The translations under genes were made by a program, and so were the position numbers. Positions 36,063 to 45,052 of a stretch of 64,000 bases of DNA are shown here, piece by piece; the stretch's first letter is position 1, and each line of letters starts with the position of its first letter. Below the pieces are notes generated by a model. That model ran no database searches, was not told where the DNA came from, and was given only the letters and a program-made list of their open reading frames with translations. The stretch comes from Paenibacillus sp. FSL R7-0273 (GTDB lineage: Bacteria > Bacillota > Bacilli > Paenibacillales > Paenibacillaceae): assembly GCF_000758625.1 (NCBI RefSeq), contig NZ_CP009283.1, positions 704,501 through 768,500 of the forward strand, given 5' to 3'.

Positions 36063-36170
36063 TCACTCTGCGGTTGGAGGGCTGTATATCGGAATCGCCG
36101 GATGGATTTGTGATGAACGAAGAGGCAAATTCTCTATCTAGTTATGTTGGTCAAGACTTGTATTGCATAC

Positions 36171-36218
36171 CGAAGGCTCCAAAACGGATGCGTCACTGCG
36201 TCTACCTTGGAGCTTTTT
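36171..36218 (+). terminator. terminator after DUF2357 remnant
   Basis: Imperfect stem AAGGCTCCAA with TTGGAGCTT, inner GATGCG/CGTC pairing, then six T residues. Confidence 0.6.
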
Positions 36219-36253
36219 TGTGCTTTATAGGGAGTTGAGTGCTGAGAAAATGG

Positions 36254-36481
36254 TCAATTTGTATCTTCTGTATCAACCAAATCAATAATCTCTCGAATAT
36301 CGTCAATATCTAAAGACTCTGCAATCCTAATAATATGATTAAAATTAATGCTTTCTCTTTTATTGTTGGCTAATTCGCTCAAAGCAGCATGTCTAACATC
36401 GGATATTCTTGATAACTCTCTTAGAGAGATTCCATGTTTTTTTGTTAACTGAGGTATTTTTACGATGACTCTCTTTCCCAT
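36254..36481 (-). CDS. small XRE-type helix-turn-helix protein
   Basis: 75-aa single-domain regulator (KKHGISLRELSRISDVRHAA, LSELANNKRESINFNHIIRI). The start is ATG 36479-36481 (MGKRVIVKIPQL), with GGGGAG 5 bases upstream; the frame is open further upstream but without coding features. It is divergent from a Spo0E-like gene, with a 10-bp-arm palindrome in the gap, so it probably controls that promoter and its own. Confidence 0.8.
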   Translation of the reverse strand: MGKRVIVKIPQLTKKHGISLRELSRISDVRHAALSELANNKRESINFNHIIRIAESLDIDDIREIIDLVDTEDTN

Positions 36482-36511
36482 AGAATCTCCCCGCCTATCT
36501 GAGTCTAAATC

Positions 36512-36560
36512 TTGACTATACGTATAAGCGTACCGTATAATATTTCCAAGTACGGTACGC
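36512..36560. promoter_or_regulatory. promoter and palindromic operator between XRE and Spo0E-like genes
   Basis: Forward -35 TTGACT (36512-36517), 18-base spacer, -10 TATAAT (36536-36541). Inverted arms GCGTACCGTA (36528-36537) and TACGGTACGC (36551-36560) bracket the -10 and start point. Binding there would repress the forward gene. Confidence 0.65.
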
Positions 36561-36656
36561 ATATGCGTAACAAAAAAGAATATTGTTCTTCTTGAAAGTA
36601 TCCTGTTCCTAATTCGGTATTTACAGATATAGCTTTTCCAGAAGGGAGAGGTTGTA

Positions 36657-37154
36657 ATGCAGCATTTGAGTCGGAAATATGAGGAGGAAAAACGCAAGCT
36701 GAATGAACTTGGACAGAGATCCCTGGAGCAGGGAGTTCCACTCAGCGGCAATGAGGCGGTTCAAGCTCAGAGTCGTAAGGTAGACGAAATTATTAATCAG
36801 ATGTATCAAGAAAAGAACCGGTACTCAGGGGATTTTCGTTTAAACTTTTGTGATGGGGGAGTTGTGGTGGGCTTTCCGGCATGGTTTGTTCAAACGATGC
36901 AAGGCAGACTAAATGAAGTGACCGCACAGATCGAATACCAATCCGAGCCTAGGCTTGTTTTTGAAGAAGAGAGTAAAGCGTTTCAGGCGTTGTTTGATTC
37001 TATGGACCTTACACGTATGCCTGAGTTTGAGGGTTGGGAGGGAAAGCTTCAAATAAAGCTATCCGTTCTGTATGAACGTCTTTATCTGCAAGGTTTAAAG
37101 GATGGTATGCAGCTTGCCCATGCTTTTACTGCTCCTTCTGTTCTCTCGGATTAA
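36657..37154 (+). CDS. protein with Spo0E-like N-terminal motif
   Basis: 165 aa. Residues ~30-50 (NEAVQAQSRKVDEIINQMYQ) resemble the SxxxD helix of Spo0E-type aspartyl-phosphate phosphatases, which dephosphorylate Spo0A. The remaining ~115 residues are soluble, unknown and much longer than a plain Spo0E (~50-90 aa). GGGAGAGG lies about 4 bases before ATG. It is followed 26 bases later by a DUF1385 membrane protein in the same direction. Whether it acts on Spo0A is inference. Confidence 0.5.
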   Translation: MQHLSRKYEEEKRKLNELGQRSLEQGVPLSGNEAVQAQSRKVDEIINQMYQEKNRYSGDFRLNFCDGGVVVGFPAWFVQTMQGRLNEVTAQIEYQSEPRLVFEEESKAFQALFDSMDLTRMPEFEGWEGKLQIKLSVLYERLYLQGLKDGMQLAHAFTAPSVLSD

Positions 37155-37180
37155 TAAACACTGGGGCTGGGGGCTGTAAA

Positions 37181-37978
37181 ATGAATACACTTGGCGGAAG
37201 GGCATACCGTAATGGGGTCATGTTCGTTTCTAATCACTATATGGTTACAGCTACTCTCAATGCGGAGGGTAGTATCGATTTTGAGGATAAGATATTGCAT
37301 GAATTCACAACGGATGAAGGCTCGGGTGTATATAGAGGAATGGGCAGGAAGCTGGCTGGGTTACCATTTATCCGTGGAGTGGTGGAGCTCGGCAAAAGAT
37401 CAGTTGACGGTAAAGTCATAACTGTGATGAATGGCGTTATATTATTATTCGGGATATTCAGTTTATTTTTACCTTCATCAAGTACAGAGAACTCCACATC
37501 TGATGGGTGGGCTTGGCTTCTATTCTTAATAGCCTTAATAATAACAGCGGGCATGATAGTTCTGCTGTATGAAATTATTTTTGGACCTGCCGGGAAATTT
37601 CATGCAGCAGAGCATATGGCGGCTAACGCTTATGATAGAGGCTGGAAGTTAAACGTTCCTAATGTTCAGCAGCAAAGCAGGGTTCATCCTCAGTGTGGAA
37701 CGAATCTGGCGGTATTTATTGTATTGGTTATGATCCTTATATCCCCTATACAAATATGGTTTATAGCTAAAATTATTATCGGCTGGTCTGTTGGTATGGA
37801 GATTTTTATGGTCGATCATAAGTTCTTTAATATTCTGTTGAAGCCATTTTATTGGCTTGGGGCACTGGCGCAAAGATGGCTATTTACTTCCAAGCCGCAA
37901 ACGGAACATATTGAAGTCGCTATTGCCTGCCTGAAGCACTTGGAGGAGTTGGAGAAGTTTCATACCCCTTATACATAA
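37181..37978 (+). CDS. DUF1385 membrane protein (YqhQ-like)
   Basis: 265 aa, metal-dependent-enzyme-like membrane family. The hallmarks are GGRAYRNGVMFVSNHY at the start, PFIRGVVELG near residue 64 and HAAEHMAANAYDRG near 140. Two hydrophobic pairs lie at ~80-125 and ~180-215. Family function is unknown. The canonical GGQAVIEGVMMR and paired-His motifs are altered here, so this may be a divergent paralogue. Cotranscribed with the Spo0E-like gene. Confidence 0.75.
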   Translation: MNTLGGRAYRNGVMFVSNHYMVTATLNAEGSIDFEDKILHEFTTDEGSGVYRGMGRKLAGLPFIRGVVELGKRSVDGKVITVMNGVILLFGIFSLFLPSSSTENSTSDGWAWLLFLIALIITAGMIVLLYEIIFGPAGKFHAAEHMAANAYDRGWKLNVPNVQQQSRVHPQCGTNLAVFIVLVMILISPIQIWFIAKIIIGWSVGMEIFMVDHKFFNILLKPFYWLGALAQRWLFTSKPQTEHIEVAIACLKHLEELEKFHTPYT

Positions 37979-37995
37979 TCCGCACTCCCAAAGCT

Positions 37996-38026
37996 CAAGC
38001 GCAGCCCCCTGCCCCTGAGCTTTTTT
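37996..38026 (+). terminator. terminator after DUF1385 gene
   Basis: Stem AAAGCTCAAG with CTGAGCTTTTTT around a C-rich loop, T-rich tail. Confidence 0.75.
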
Positions 38027-38039
38027 CTTTCCCTTCTAC

Positions 38040-38631
38040 CCCCCTCTGGAAATAATTTCTCCCGTCGTAATACTTCCGCCATGTTCGTTCCGCCGGATTT
38101 CAGCGAAGATAGAACCTGTAAGAAGCAGCTTAACACTTTGCAGGTTGATAACGCCGAACGCGTTCATCATATATTTGGTTCTTATCCGGGCGGGCGTAAC
38201 GAGGCGGGGATCTCAAGAAGATCCCGCAGTGCCGGCATGTATGTTACGGTATCCTGTACAGCACGTTTCGGTAGGAATCTCACTTGGGGTTCGATTCCCC
38301 GATCGCCTTAGGAGCGATAATTGGTATTGTACTCGATTTCCATCGAGCCACAACTGAGCAAGATCTGAGTAAGGAAACCAAGGGGCAGAATCCCAGGCGG
38401 CTAATCCAGCACACTGCGGAAGGGCTTTGTAATCCGTGGATACCGGTAGTGCGGCAGCAGGAGAGGCTTGGCAAGGACAGAAGGATATGAAGGCTGGCTG
38501 AAGCAGGGTTTAGCTCTCAGATCACAACGTCCTCCCAAGCCTCCGGCAGGCCGCCTGTCTCAAACGTGATTCCGCCAGGACCGCAGCGGGGTTCTGCCAT
38601 CCATTGGTCAAACATGAAGGGGGCAAAATAT
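38040..38631. other. gene-free region with possible gene fragments
   Basis: Nearly 600 bases with no convincing complete gene. It contains a tRNA-like T-arm (GGGGTTCGATTCCCC, about 38285-38299) without a matching 5' tRNA half. On the minus strand there is a 32-codon frame at 38517-38615 (MFDQWMAEPRCGPGGITFET...) that looks like a protein C terminus but has no ribosome site and overlaps the slipin leader. It reads as a scar of past insertions or deletions. Confidence 0.5.
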
Positions 38632-39735
38632 ATGTTAAAGCCAATCACGATTCAAGCGGACCAGCGCGGTCTGCTCTTTCATAAGGGAAGCTATGTAAAG
38701 CGGCTGCTGCCGGGAACCTACCGTTATTTATCCTGGACGCATCATACGGTGGCGGTATTGAACATTGCCAAACCGTTTAACGTTGAGGGCAAGGACCTGC
38801 AGCTGTTCATACAGGATGAAGAGCTCCTGCGGGAGCTCGATGTTGTACGCGTACAGGATCATGAGATTGTGGTGCACTATGAGGACGGCCAGTTTGCACA
38901 GGTGCTGAAGCCGGGAATGTATGCTTACTGGAACCTCCTGAAGAAGCACACCTTCGTCCATACGGACATCCGGCAGCCGGAGCTCCCGGCCGGGATTGAC
39001 CGCTCGATTATAACGAAGCTTACTCCGTATGTGCAGTGCTGTGAAATCGCCAGCCACGAGCTGGGCTTCCTGTTCTATGACCATGCTCTCCAGCGGGAGC
39101 TGACGCCCGGCAAGTATTATTTCTGGAAGGGCCCAGTCTCCGTACTGACCAAAATAGTCGATCTAAGACAGCAGCAGATGGATCTGATGGGGCAGGAGAT
39201 CATGACAGAGGATAAGGTTACGCTGCGCCTGAACTTCGTATGCCAGTACAAGATCGTGAACCCGCAGCGCGTTCTGGAGCTGAAGGCTTATGACGAGCAG
39301 ATCCACATTCAGCTGCAGCTGCTGCTCCGGGAATATGTCGGGACGCTGAAGCTCGATGAGCTGCTGAAGCAGAAGGAGGATGTGGCTACCTTCATCCTGT
39401 CCCGCATTCAGGAGAAGGAAGAAACGTTCGGGGTACGCTTCCTGGGGGCGGGCGTGAAGGATGTGATTCTGCCGGGAGAAATGAAGGACATCCTGAACAC
39501 TGTCCTGCTCGCAGAGAAGAAGGCGCAGGCGAACCTGCTTACCCGCCGGGAAGAGACAGCCTCGACGCGCAGCCTGCTCAATACGGCGAAGCTGATGGAT
39601 GAGAATCAGACGCTGTTCCGGCTGAAGGAGCTGGAATTCCTCGAGAAGATCTGTGACAAAATCGGCTCGATCTCGGTAACAGGCGGCGGCGACCTCCTGG
39701 AGCGGTTAAGCTCGCTGATCAGTGTTAATAAGTAG
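38632..39735 (+). CDS. slipin/SPFH-domain protein
   Basis: 367 aa of the stomatin/prohibitin/flotillin/HflK superfamily. The SPFH core runs ~125-310 (KLTPYVQCCEIASHELGFLF, IMTEDKVTLRLNFVCQYKIV, QLLLREYVGTLKLDELLKQK). The N-terminal ~120 residues form an extra domain with a repeated beta pattern (LLPGTYRYLSW, LKPGMYAYW, LTPGKYYFW), and the C-terminal part is a helix. There is no clear membrane hairpin, so it may be peripheral. ATG 38632 follows AAGGGGG at 9 bases. Role is likely membrane-domain organisation or protease scaffolding. Confidence 0.82.
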   Translation: MLKPITIQADQRGLLFHKGSYVKRLLPGTYRYLSWTHHTVAVLNIAKPFNVEGKDLQLFIQDEELLRELDVVRVQDHEIVVHYEDGQFAQVLKPGMYAYWNLLKKHTFVHTDIRQPELPAGIDRSIITKLTPYVQCCEIASHELGFLFYDHALQRELTPGKYYFWKGPVSVLTKIVDLRQQQMDLMGQEIMTEDKVTLRLNFVCQYKIVNPQRVLELKAYDEQIHIQLQLLLREYVGTLKLDELLKQKEDVATFILSRIQEKEETFGVRFLGAGVKDVILPGEMKDILNTVLLAEKKAQANLLTRREETASTRSLLNTAKLMDENQTLFRLKELEFLEKICDKIGSISVTGGGDLLERLSSLISVNK

Positions 39736-39763
39736 ACCGCTGCCTGGCGGTCTATTTCTTTTT
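39733..39763 (+). terminator. terminator after slipin gene, similar to the type I antitoxin terminator
   Basis: Stem TAGACCGC with GCGGTCTA and tail TTTCTTTTT. The stem plus the bases after it (TTTTTGCGGAAAGAGAGAAC) closely resemble the antitoxin terminator at 52595-52655, suggesting a relic or recruited copy. Confidence 0.75.
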
Positions 39764-39873
39764 GCGGAAAGAGAGAACGAACATGAGCCGGGTGTTTTGC
39801 ATGCAGGTCATATAATAGATAGTATAGAACTAAGCTTCAACATAGGATTAAGCCAAACCCAAGGAGTAACAGC

Positions 39874-40668
39874 ATGGACAAGAAAGCGAAAAAGATCCTA
39901 ATGAACACCTTCTGGACATCGGCCGGCTGGAGGGGGACCCGGGGCGCTTTTGCCGGTGAGGATTTCGAGTATGCCAAGAGCCAAGGGCTGATGTTCGATC
40001 CTGTAACCATTACTCACGATGAGATTATTACACGGCTGAATGTGCTGCACCAGACGATTACCAGGGAGCGGGTAGCTGCCGCTTTCCTGCACAGTCTGTC
40101 TACCAAAAAGGTCCATTTGCGCAGTGCCCTCTCAAGCTGGGCGCTGACCTCACGTCTGCCTATGCATACTTATGAGGAGCGGAGTGCAGTACGGCCCCAT
40201 TATAGCAGCTGCGGGGATTGTAACTTCTACGGATTAATGGCCGACCGGGAATATAACCATGCGGATTTGAATGTGCTGAATTTCGAACGGGTCAAGTGGG
40301 GCGGGATTCGCCTCAACTGGCTTTTATATTGCTGGCTGGATCTTGAATTATTCAGTAAGGAAGAGCCTTTCGAGAGTACTGACGAGGATGCTGCGATACT
40401 CTCGGGAATGCTCGAAGCCATTCGGGCTTGTGCTGGCCATGACAGTGCGCGGATGCTGGAGAAGCGGTGGAAGGATGTAGTTCCCTCCAGTAAGAATGAG
40501 CGGGATGTGCTGATGGAGATCTGGGGCTATGCCGGACTGCTGGTGCCGGGTAATACCCCGCGGAAGCGCAGAGGCGGGAGCTCTGATTACAATGCTATGG
40601 CGGAGTGGCAGGGGGAGGACGGGTACTCTCAGGCGGCGGTGGAGCTTTATTTTGGCGCATATTTGTGA
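39874..40668 (+). CDS. hypothetical protein
   Basis: 264 aa, soluble. Not recognised. It has a mixed helical sequence with a CGDCNFYG motif near residue 112 (two close cysteines), and the C-terminal half is helical and acidic. AAGGAG lies about 8 bases before ATG. It stands alone between two terminators. Confidence 0.6.
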   Translation: MDKKAKKILMNTFWTSAGWRGTRGAFAGEDFEYAKSQGLMFDPVTITHDEIITRLNVLHQTITRERVAAAFLHSLSTKKVHLRSALSSWALTSRLPMHTYEERSAVRPHYSSCGDCNFYGLMADREYNHADLNVLNFERVKWGGIRLNWLLYCWLDLELFSKEEPFESTDEDAAILSGMLEAIRACAGHDSARMLEKRWKDVVPSSKNERDVLMEIWGYAGLLVPGNTPRKRRGGSSDYNAMAEWQGEDGYSQAAVELYFGAYL

Positions 40669-40702
40669 ATGTCAGGTGATCTATCTTAAAAAGGATCGGT
40701 GC

Positions 40703-40731
40703 TAAGACCCTTCCAGGGCTGGAGGGGTCTT
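40703..40731 (+). terminator. terminator after hypothetical gene
   Basis: Stem AAGACCCTTCCAG with CTGGAGGGGTCTT (one or two wobble pairs), short T tail. Confidence 0.7.
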
Positions 40732-40849
40732 TGGTATGAAAATATTGCTAATAGAACTTCACATTTCTGCCGAAATATAGGTATATTGTATCAATGTATG
40801 GTTTCTCATAGATATACAGAATCTACCGGAAATCATGGAGGGACCCGTT

Positions 40850-43800
40850 ATGACGTTATCCTATCTTTATTCATTGGTTTTATTTATAGCGTTCGCCATT
40901 TATTTCATCCTGGGGATGTATATCCTTTCTCTTAATACCAGCAGCAAGCTAAACCGGCTCTATTGTGTAGCCTGTCTGTCCCTTTCCATATGGTCCTTTT
41001 GTTTTTCGATCACCAATTCTGCACCCGATTATGAGACGGCGATATTGTGGCGCAGGCTGTCTGCGCTTGGTTTCGGGACGGTGTACAGCTTCCTGCTGCA
41101 TTTTTTTCTTATTTTGACCGAAAGAACGAAGGTGCTGAGAAGCAAATGGATTTATGTGCTCCTTTACCTTCCGGCAGCAGTGAACATTGTAGCCTTTGGT
41201 TATAGCAGTGCCGCGAAGGAACAGTACAAGCTGGTCCAGATTGCAACGGGGTGGATTAATGTTTCAGCGAACAGCTGGGGCGATTTGTATTTCAACCTGT
41301 ATTATATTTGTTTTACTACTGCGGGATTGCTGCTGCTCTGGAATTGGGGGAGAAGGTCGAAGGACCCAATAAAGAAGAAGCAGGGCTATCTCTTTATGTT
41401 CTCCTATAGTCTGGCCATGATTGCGGGGACTGCAACAGATGTGATTGTGAACAGATACTCCTCCTTGAAGCTTCCTGAGCTGGCACCGGTTATTGTGCTA
41501 ATCCCGACAACAGCTATTTTTTATGCGATCAAACGGTATGGGCTGATGGGTCTGGGGAAAAGCGGCAGAGCTGAGCCGGGAAAAATATTAAGTGAAGTCA
41601 ACATGGACCGGTTCATTAAAATTATGTCGTTCGTGTATATCATTGGCGGAATGCTGAACTTTGCGTCACAGTACTTTTTTAATCAGATGGACCCCCGGTT
41701 CAGCACGGTGTTGTTATTCAGTCTTTTCTTTTTTGCTACCGGATTCATATTAACGCTTATTAAACATATACCGGTGAATACAGATATTAAGGAATACATT
41801 TTCGTTCTGATTATGCTGGCCTCGATCATTCTGATTGCCGTCAGCTTTATCGAATCTGCAAGTGTTACCGCGTGGGCGGCTCCGTTCATTATTGTGATGC
41901 TGTCTGTTCTTTTTAATAAACGGCTAATGATCTATTGGATAGGGATACCTATACTAATTACGCAAATATATATCTGGTTAAGAATGCCGGAAGCGATGGT
42001 TCAGGTGGATGGTTCGGATTATCTGGCCAGGATCGGTATTTTGGGTATCACGCTTAGCTTGGCTTATTTTGTTAACCGGGTGTATATCCAGCGTCTTGAA
42101 GAGAATGAAGCCCAAATCAGGTTTCAGAAAATGGTTGCCCGGATATCCGGTGACTTTGTTAAGGTAGCTGAAGATGATCTGGATGAAAAAATCAACGGGT
42201 TATTGGAGCTGTGCGGTGAGCATTTTCAAGTAGACCGGGCCTTTTTCATTCGTTTAACGGACCAGCAGCAGACGTATGAATGGTGCAATGCCGGGATTGA
42301 AACCGCAGTTGACCTCATTCCCGAGTTGAACGGCGACGCCTTCCCCTGGTGGATGAACGAGATTGTACACACTGATCTGGTAAAAGTAGCGGACGTAGAC
42401 ATGCTGCCGCCGGAAGCCGGAGCAGAACAAGCCTTATTCAACTCCCATAGGATGAAGTCGCTGATCTCCATTACGGTAAGGAATAAAGGCAAAATTCTGG
42501 GGCTTTTGTTCTTCGCATCCCTTAAAACGAATAGAACCTTCGGGCGGAGCCATCAGGAGCTGCTGCGGATTCTCGCCAATCTATTGTCAGATGCGCTGGT
42601 AAAAGTGCAATCCGAACGGGAAATCAGCTACATGGCGTATTATGATGCGCTAACAGGGTTTCCGAACCATACCTTATTCAAGCATCAGCTGGACGAGAGT
42701 ATCCAGTCAGCCGGGGAGGCCGGCAAGCATATCGGTGTTCTTTTCATAGATCTGGATGCCTTCAAAATCGTCAATGACACGATAGGACACCTCGGCGGAG
42801 ACGAGATGCTGAAACAGGTGACAAGCAGAATAGCCGGGTGTTTGCGTGAAGAGGATATGGTGTCGCGTTTTGGCGGCGATGAGTTCCTCGTAAAGCTGGC
42901 CGGGATAGAGCGGCTGGAAGACATTGGGGAAATGGCTGAAAGCATCATCCATTCGATTGCCCAGCCCGTGATTGTCAAAGGCCAGGAATTTTTTATTACA
43001 GCCAGCGCAGGGATCGCGGTCTACCCCGGAGACGGGGAAAGCACGGAGGAGCTGATCCGGAATGCCGATCTGGCGATGTACGCTGCCAAAGAAAAAGGTA
43101 AAAACCAGTACCTCTTATGCTCACCAGCCATGAAGGAGCAGGTACTGGAGAAAACACAGCTTACAAACAGCCTCTACCGGGCGCTGGAAAGAAATGAATT
43201 CACGCTTTACTACCAGCCGCAGGTAAGTGTGCAGACGAAGGAAATTGTGGGTCTGGAAGCGCTGATCCGCTGGAATAATCCGGAGCGGGGCATGATTTCC
43301 CCGGCTGCCTTTATTCCCTTGGCTGAGCAGACCGGACTGATCATCCCCATCGGCAAGTGGGTGCTTGAGACCGCGTGCCGGCAGATGAAGGAGTGGCAGG
43401 CGCTGGGGGTGCAGGGGATACGCATGGCAGTGAACCTGTCGGTTGTCCAGTTCCAGGACCGGAACCTGCTCAGCATCGTTGAACGGACACTCAGTGAGAC
43501 AGGCCTGGAGCCGGAGTACCTGGAGCTGGAGATCACGGAAAGTGCTGCCGCTGACGGAGATGACTATATTGTAGAAGTGCTTCATGCGCTTAAGAAGCTG
43601 GGTGTCAGCATCTCCATTGATGATTTTGGGTCGGGCTATTCCTCGTTAAGCAGATTAAAGACCATGCCTGTAGACCGGATCAAAATTGACATGCAGTTTG
43701 TACGCGGCATTTCAACAGGCAACGACGATGAGGCGATAGCCAAGACGATCATTCAGCTGGCTAAAAACCTGAAGCTTCATGTGATTGCCGAGGGTGTTGA

Positions 43801-43933
43801 GACCGAAGAGCAGTTCGCCTTTTTTAACAAGAATAAATGCGATGAGATTCAGGGGTACTTCTTTTATAAGCCGATGCCTGCGTCAGAAATAGAGTCCATT
43901 CTGTTAGATGTGAATGATATACCAAATAATTGA
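40850..43933 (+). CDS. membrane GGDEF-EAL cyclic-di-GMP enzyme
   Basis: 1027 aa. An N-terminal membrane sensor of about ten hydrophobic segments (first ~7 like the histidine-kinase-type 7TM module) precedes a GAF-like domain (~430-580). A GGDEF domain follows, with intact SRFGGDEF at ~672-679 and an RxxD inhibitory site (REED) five residues before it. The EAL domain has GLEALIRW (~801), the metal-binding DDFGSGYSSL and the catalytic VIAEGVET. Both synthesis and breakdown of c-di-GMP look possible. ATG 40850 follows GGAGGG. Monocistronic, signal unknown. Confidence 0.9.
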   Translation: MTLSYLYSLVLFIAFAIYFILGMYILSLNTSSKLNRLYCVACLSLSIWSFCFSITNSAPDYETAILWRRLSALGFGTVYSFLLHFFLILTERTKVLRSKWIYVLLYLPAAVNIVAFGYSSAAKEQYKLVQIATGWINVSANSWGDLYFNLYYICFTTAGLLLLWNWGRRSKDPIKKKQGYLFMFSYSLAMIAGTATDVIVNRYSSLKLPELAPVIVLIPTTAIFYAIKRYGLMGLGKSGRAEPGKILSEVNMDRFIKIMSFVYIIGGMLNFASQYFFNQMDPRFSTVLLFSLFFFATGFILTLIKHIPVNTDIKEYIFVLIMLASIILIAVSFIESASVTAWAAPFIIVMLSVLFNKRLMIYWIGIPILITQIYIWLRMPEAMVQVDGSDYLARIGILGITLSLAYFVNRVYIQRLEENEAQIRFQKMVARISGDFVKVAEDDLDEKINGLLELCGEHFQVDRAFFIRLTDQQQTYEWCNAGIETAVDLIPELNGDAFPWWMNEIVHTDLVKVADVDMLPPEAGAEQALFNSHRMKSLISITVRNKGKILGLLFFASLKTNRTFGRSHQELLRILANLLSDALVKVQSEREISYMAYYDALTGFPNHTLFKHQLDESIQSAGEAGKHIGVLFIDLDAFKIVNDTIGHLGGDEMLKQVTSRIAGCLREEDMVSRFGGDEFLVKLAGIERLEDIGEMAESIIHSIAQPVIVKGQEFFITASAGIAVYPGDGESTEELIRNADLAMYAAKEKGKNQYLLCSPAMKEQVLEKTQLTNSLYRALERNEFTLYYQPQVSVQTKEIVGLEALIRWNNPERGMISPAAFIPLAEQTGLIIPIGKWVLETACRQMKEWQALGVQGIRMAVNLSVVQFQDRNLLSIVERTLSETGLEPEYLELEITESAAADGDDYIVEVLHALKKLGVSISIDDFGSGYSSLSRLKTMPVDRIKIDMQFVRGISTGNDDEAIAKTIIQLAKNLKLHVIAEGVETEEQFAFFNKNKCDEIQGYFFYKPMPASEIESILLDVNDIPNN

Positions 43934-44020
43934 ATTAATAGATAAATAGTGAACAAAAGCACAATCCCTTCTATTCCGTGTATACTTATAGCTGAGAATA
44001 TATTAGTGGGAGGGAACCTT

Positions 44021-44899
44021 TTGAAGACAATCACTAGAGCGTTTTCTTTGGTAATGGCATTCTTTCTGTTACATACGGTCGTTATACCGTCACCTGCAGC
44101 CGATGCAGAAGGCAGCCGGGCTGCTGTGGAGCAGCTGGCACAATTAAGCGGTGATGATGTACTGGATACGCTGCTTGATAACGGGCTCCGGCTGCCGGAA
44201 GGCCTGGAAGCGGATGAATTCACACGCAGCGCGGCAAAGGAGATCGTCACCGGTATTGAGAGCGGGGCAATAACCGCAGACCGTATCCCGTACAGTTACA
44301 CGAAAATGGTGGAGCTTACGCAGAATATTTTGGAAATCATCGGTGCCCCCGGCGCTTCTGCAAGAGGCATCTCTGCCCTGGCCGGCTATACGCTGCAGGA
44401 TAGCAGCTTAATCGGGTCCTGGTCGAATGACTACAGATATTATAATTGCTATGGATATGCGATCGGCCAGCAGGTCTTCAAGGACCCGGGCTACCACTCC
44501 GGCCAAAGCTTTTCGGTAAGCATGGGGATTGCAGAAATAGCAGATTTGGCAGTCAGTGATCTCAATGCGCTCGGCTATTGGGGATACAAGACTACGACGA
44601 AGCCAAGCTCCCTGGCTTATTATGAGCGGGTGGTTGCGGTCCGTAAAGGAAGCAATGACTATCATTTCATGAAGGGCGATACCTCAGCCAGTGACTGGAC
44701 ACATAAACCGGCGGGTAACCAGCCCATGCGCTGGAACTACGCTTCACCGGGATATAAGATCTGGACCAATGAGTACTCCTTCCAAAATGTAAACTATGCC
44801 GCGACTGTTAACTATAACAGCACTATTTACTACATTATTTATTGGGCTAAGAACGGTGCGGGGCCTCAGCCGACTAAGAAGATTCAGCCTATACTATAA
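44021..44899 (+). CDS. secreted protein with Cys/His peptidase-like domain
   Basis: 292-aa exported protein. The signal peptide (residues 1-28, ending SPAADA) follows a TTG start with GGGAGGG 6 bases upstream. The C-terminal ~160 residues contain YYNCYGYAIGQQ, then NDYHFMKGD and WTHKPAGNQPMRWNY. This pattern of an N-terminal NCYxYA Cys and later His residues is seen in papain-like secreted amidase or inhibitor domains. Catalysis is inference. It may act on cell-wall peptides or be a toxin-like effector. Confidence 0.6.
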   Translation: MKTITRAFSLVMAFFLLHTVVIPSPAADAEGSRAAVEQLAQLSGDDVLDTLLDNGLRLPEGLEADEFTRSAAKEIVTGIESGAITADRIPYSYTKMVELTQNILEIIGAPGASARGISALAGYTLQDSSLIGSWSNDYRYYNCYGYAIGQQVFKDPGYHSGQSFSVSMGIAEIADLAVSDLNALGYWGYKTTTKPSSLAYYERVVAVRKGSNDYHFMKGDTSASDWTHKPAGNQPMRWNYASPGYKIWTNEYSFQNVNYAATVNYNSTIYYIIYWAKNGAGPQPTKKIQPIL

Positions 44900-44937
44900 A
44901 AGAAACAGGGGGTGCTATCCGGCATCCCTTTCTTTTT
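44900..44937 (+). terminator. terminator after secreted protein gene
   Basis: Stem AAAAGAAACAGGGGGTGC with GGCATCCCTTTCTTTTT (imperfect) and a T-rich 3' side. Confidence 0.75.
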
Positions 44938-45052
44938 GCCCGTTTAAGCTTGGTTAAAGGTATTCGGGTTATTCTTTGTATAAGCCAGGACGCAATAATG
45001 CTTTTTGATCAACAAAAAGATTTGCATCCGATTATACAAGGAGTGTTCATTT

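Noticed and set aside
36482..36751. N-terminal extension of the small XRE protein
   Set aside because: The open frame continues upstream, but it crosses the palindromic operator and promoter and lacks coding features. GGGGAG before ATG 36481 sets the start.
38229..38310. Possible tRNA gene (GGGGTTCGATTCCCC T-arm)
   Set aside because: The 3' acceptor GATCGCC has no pairing GGCGATC at the right distance, and no D-arm or anticodon arm can be drawn.
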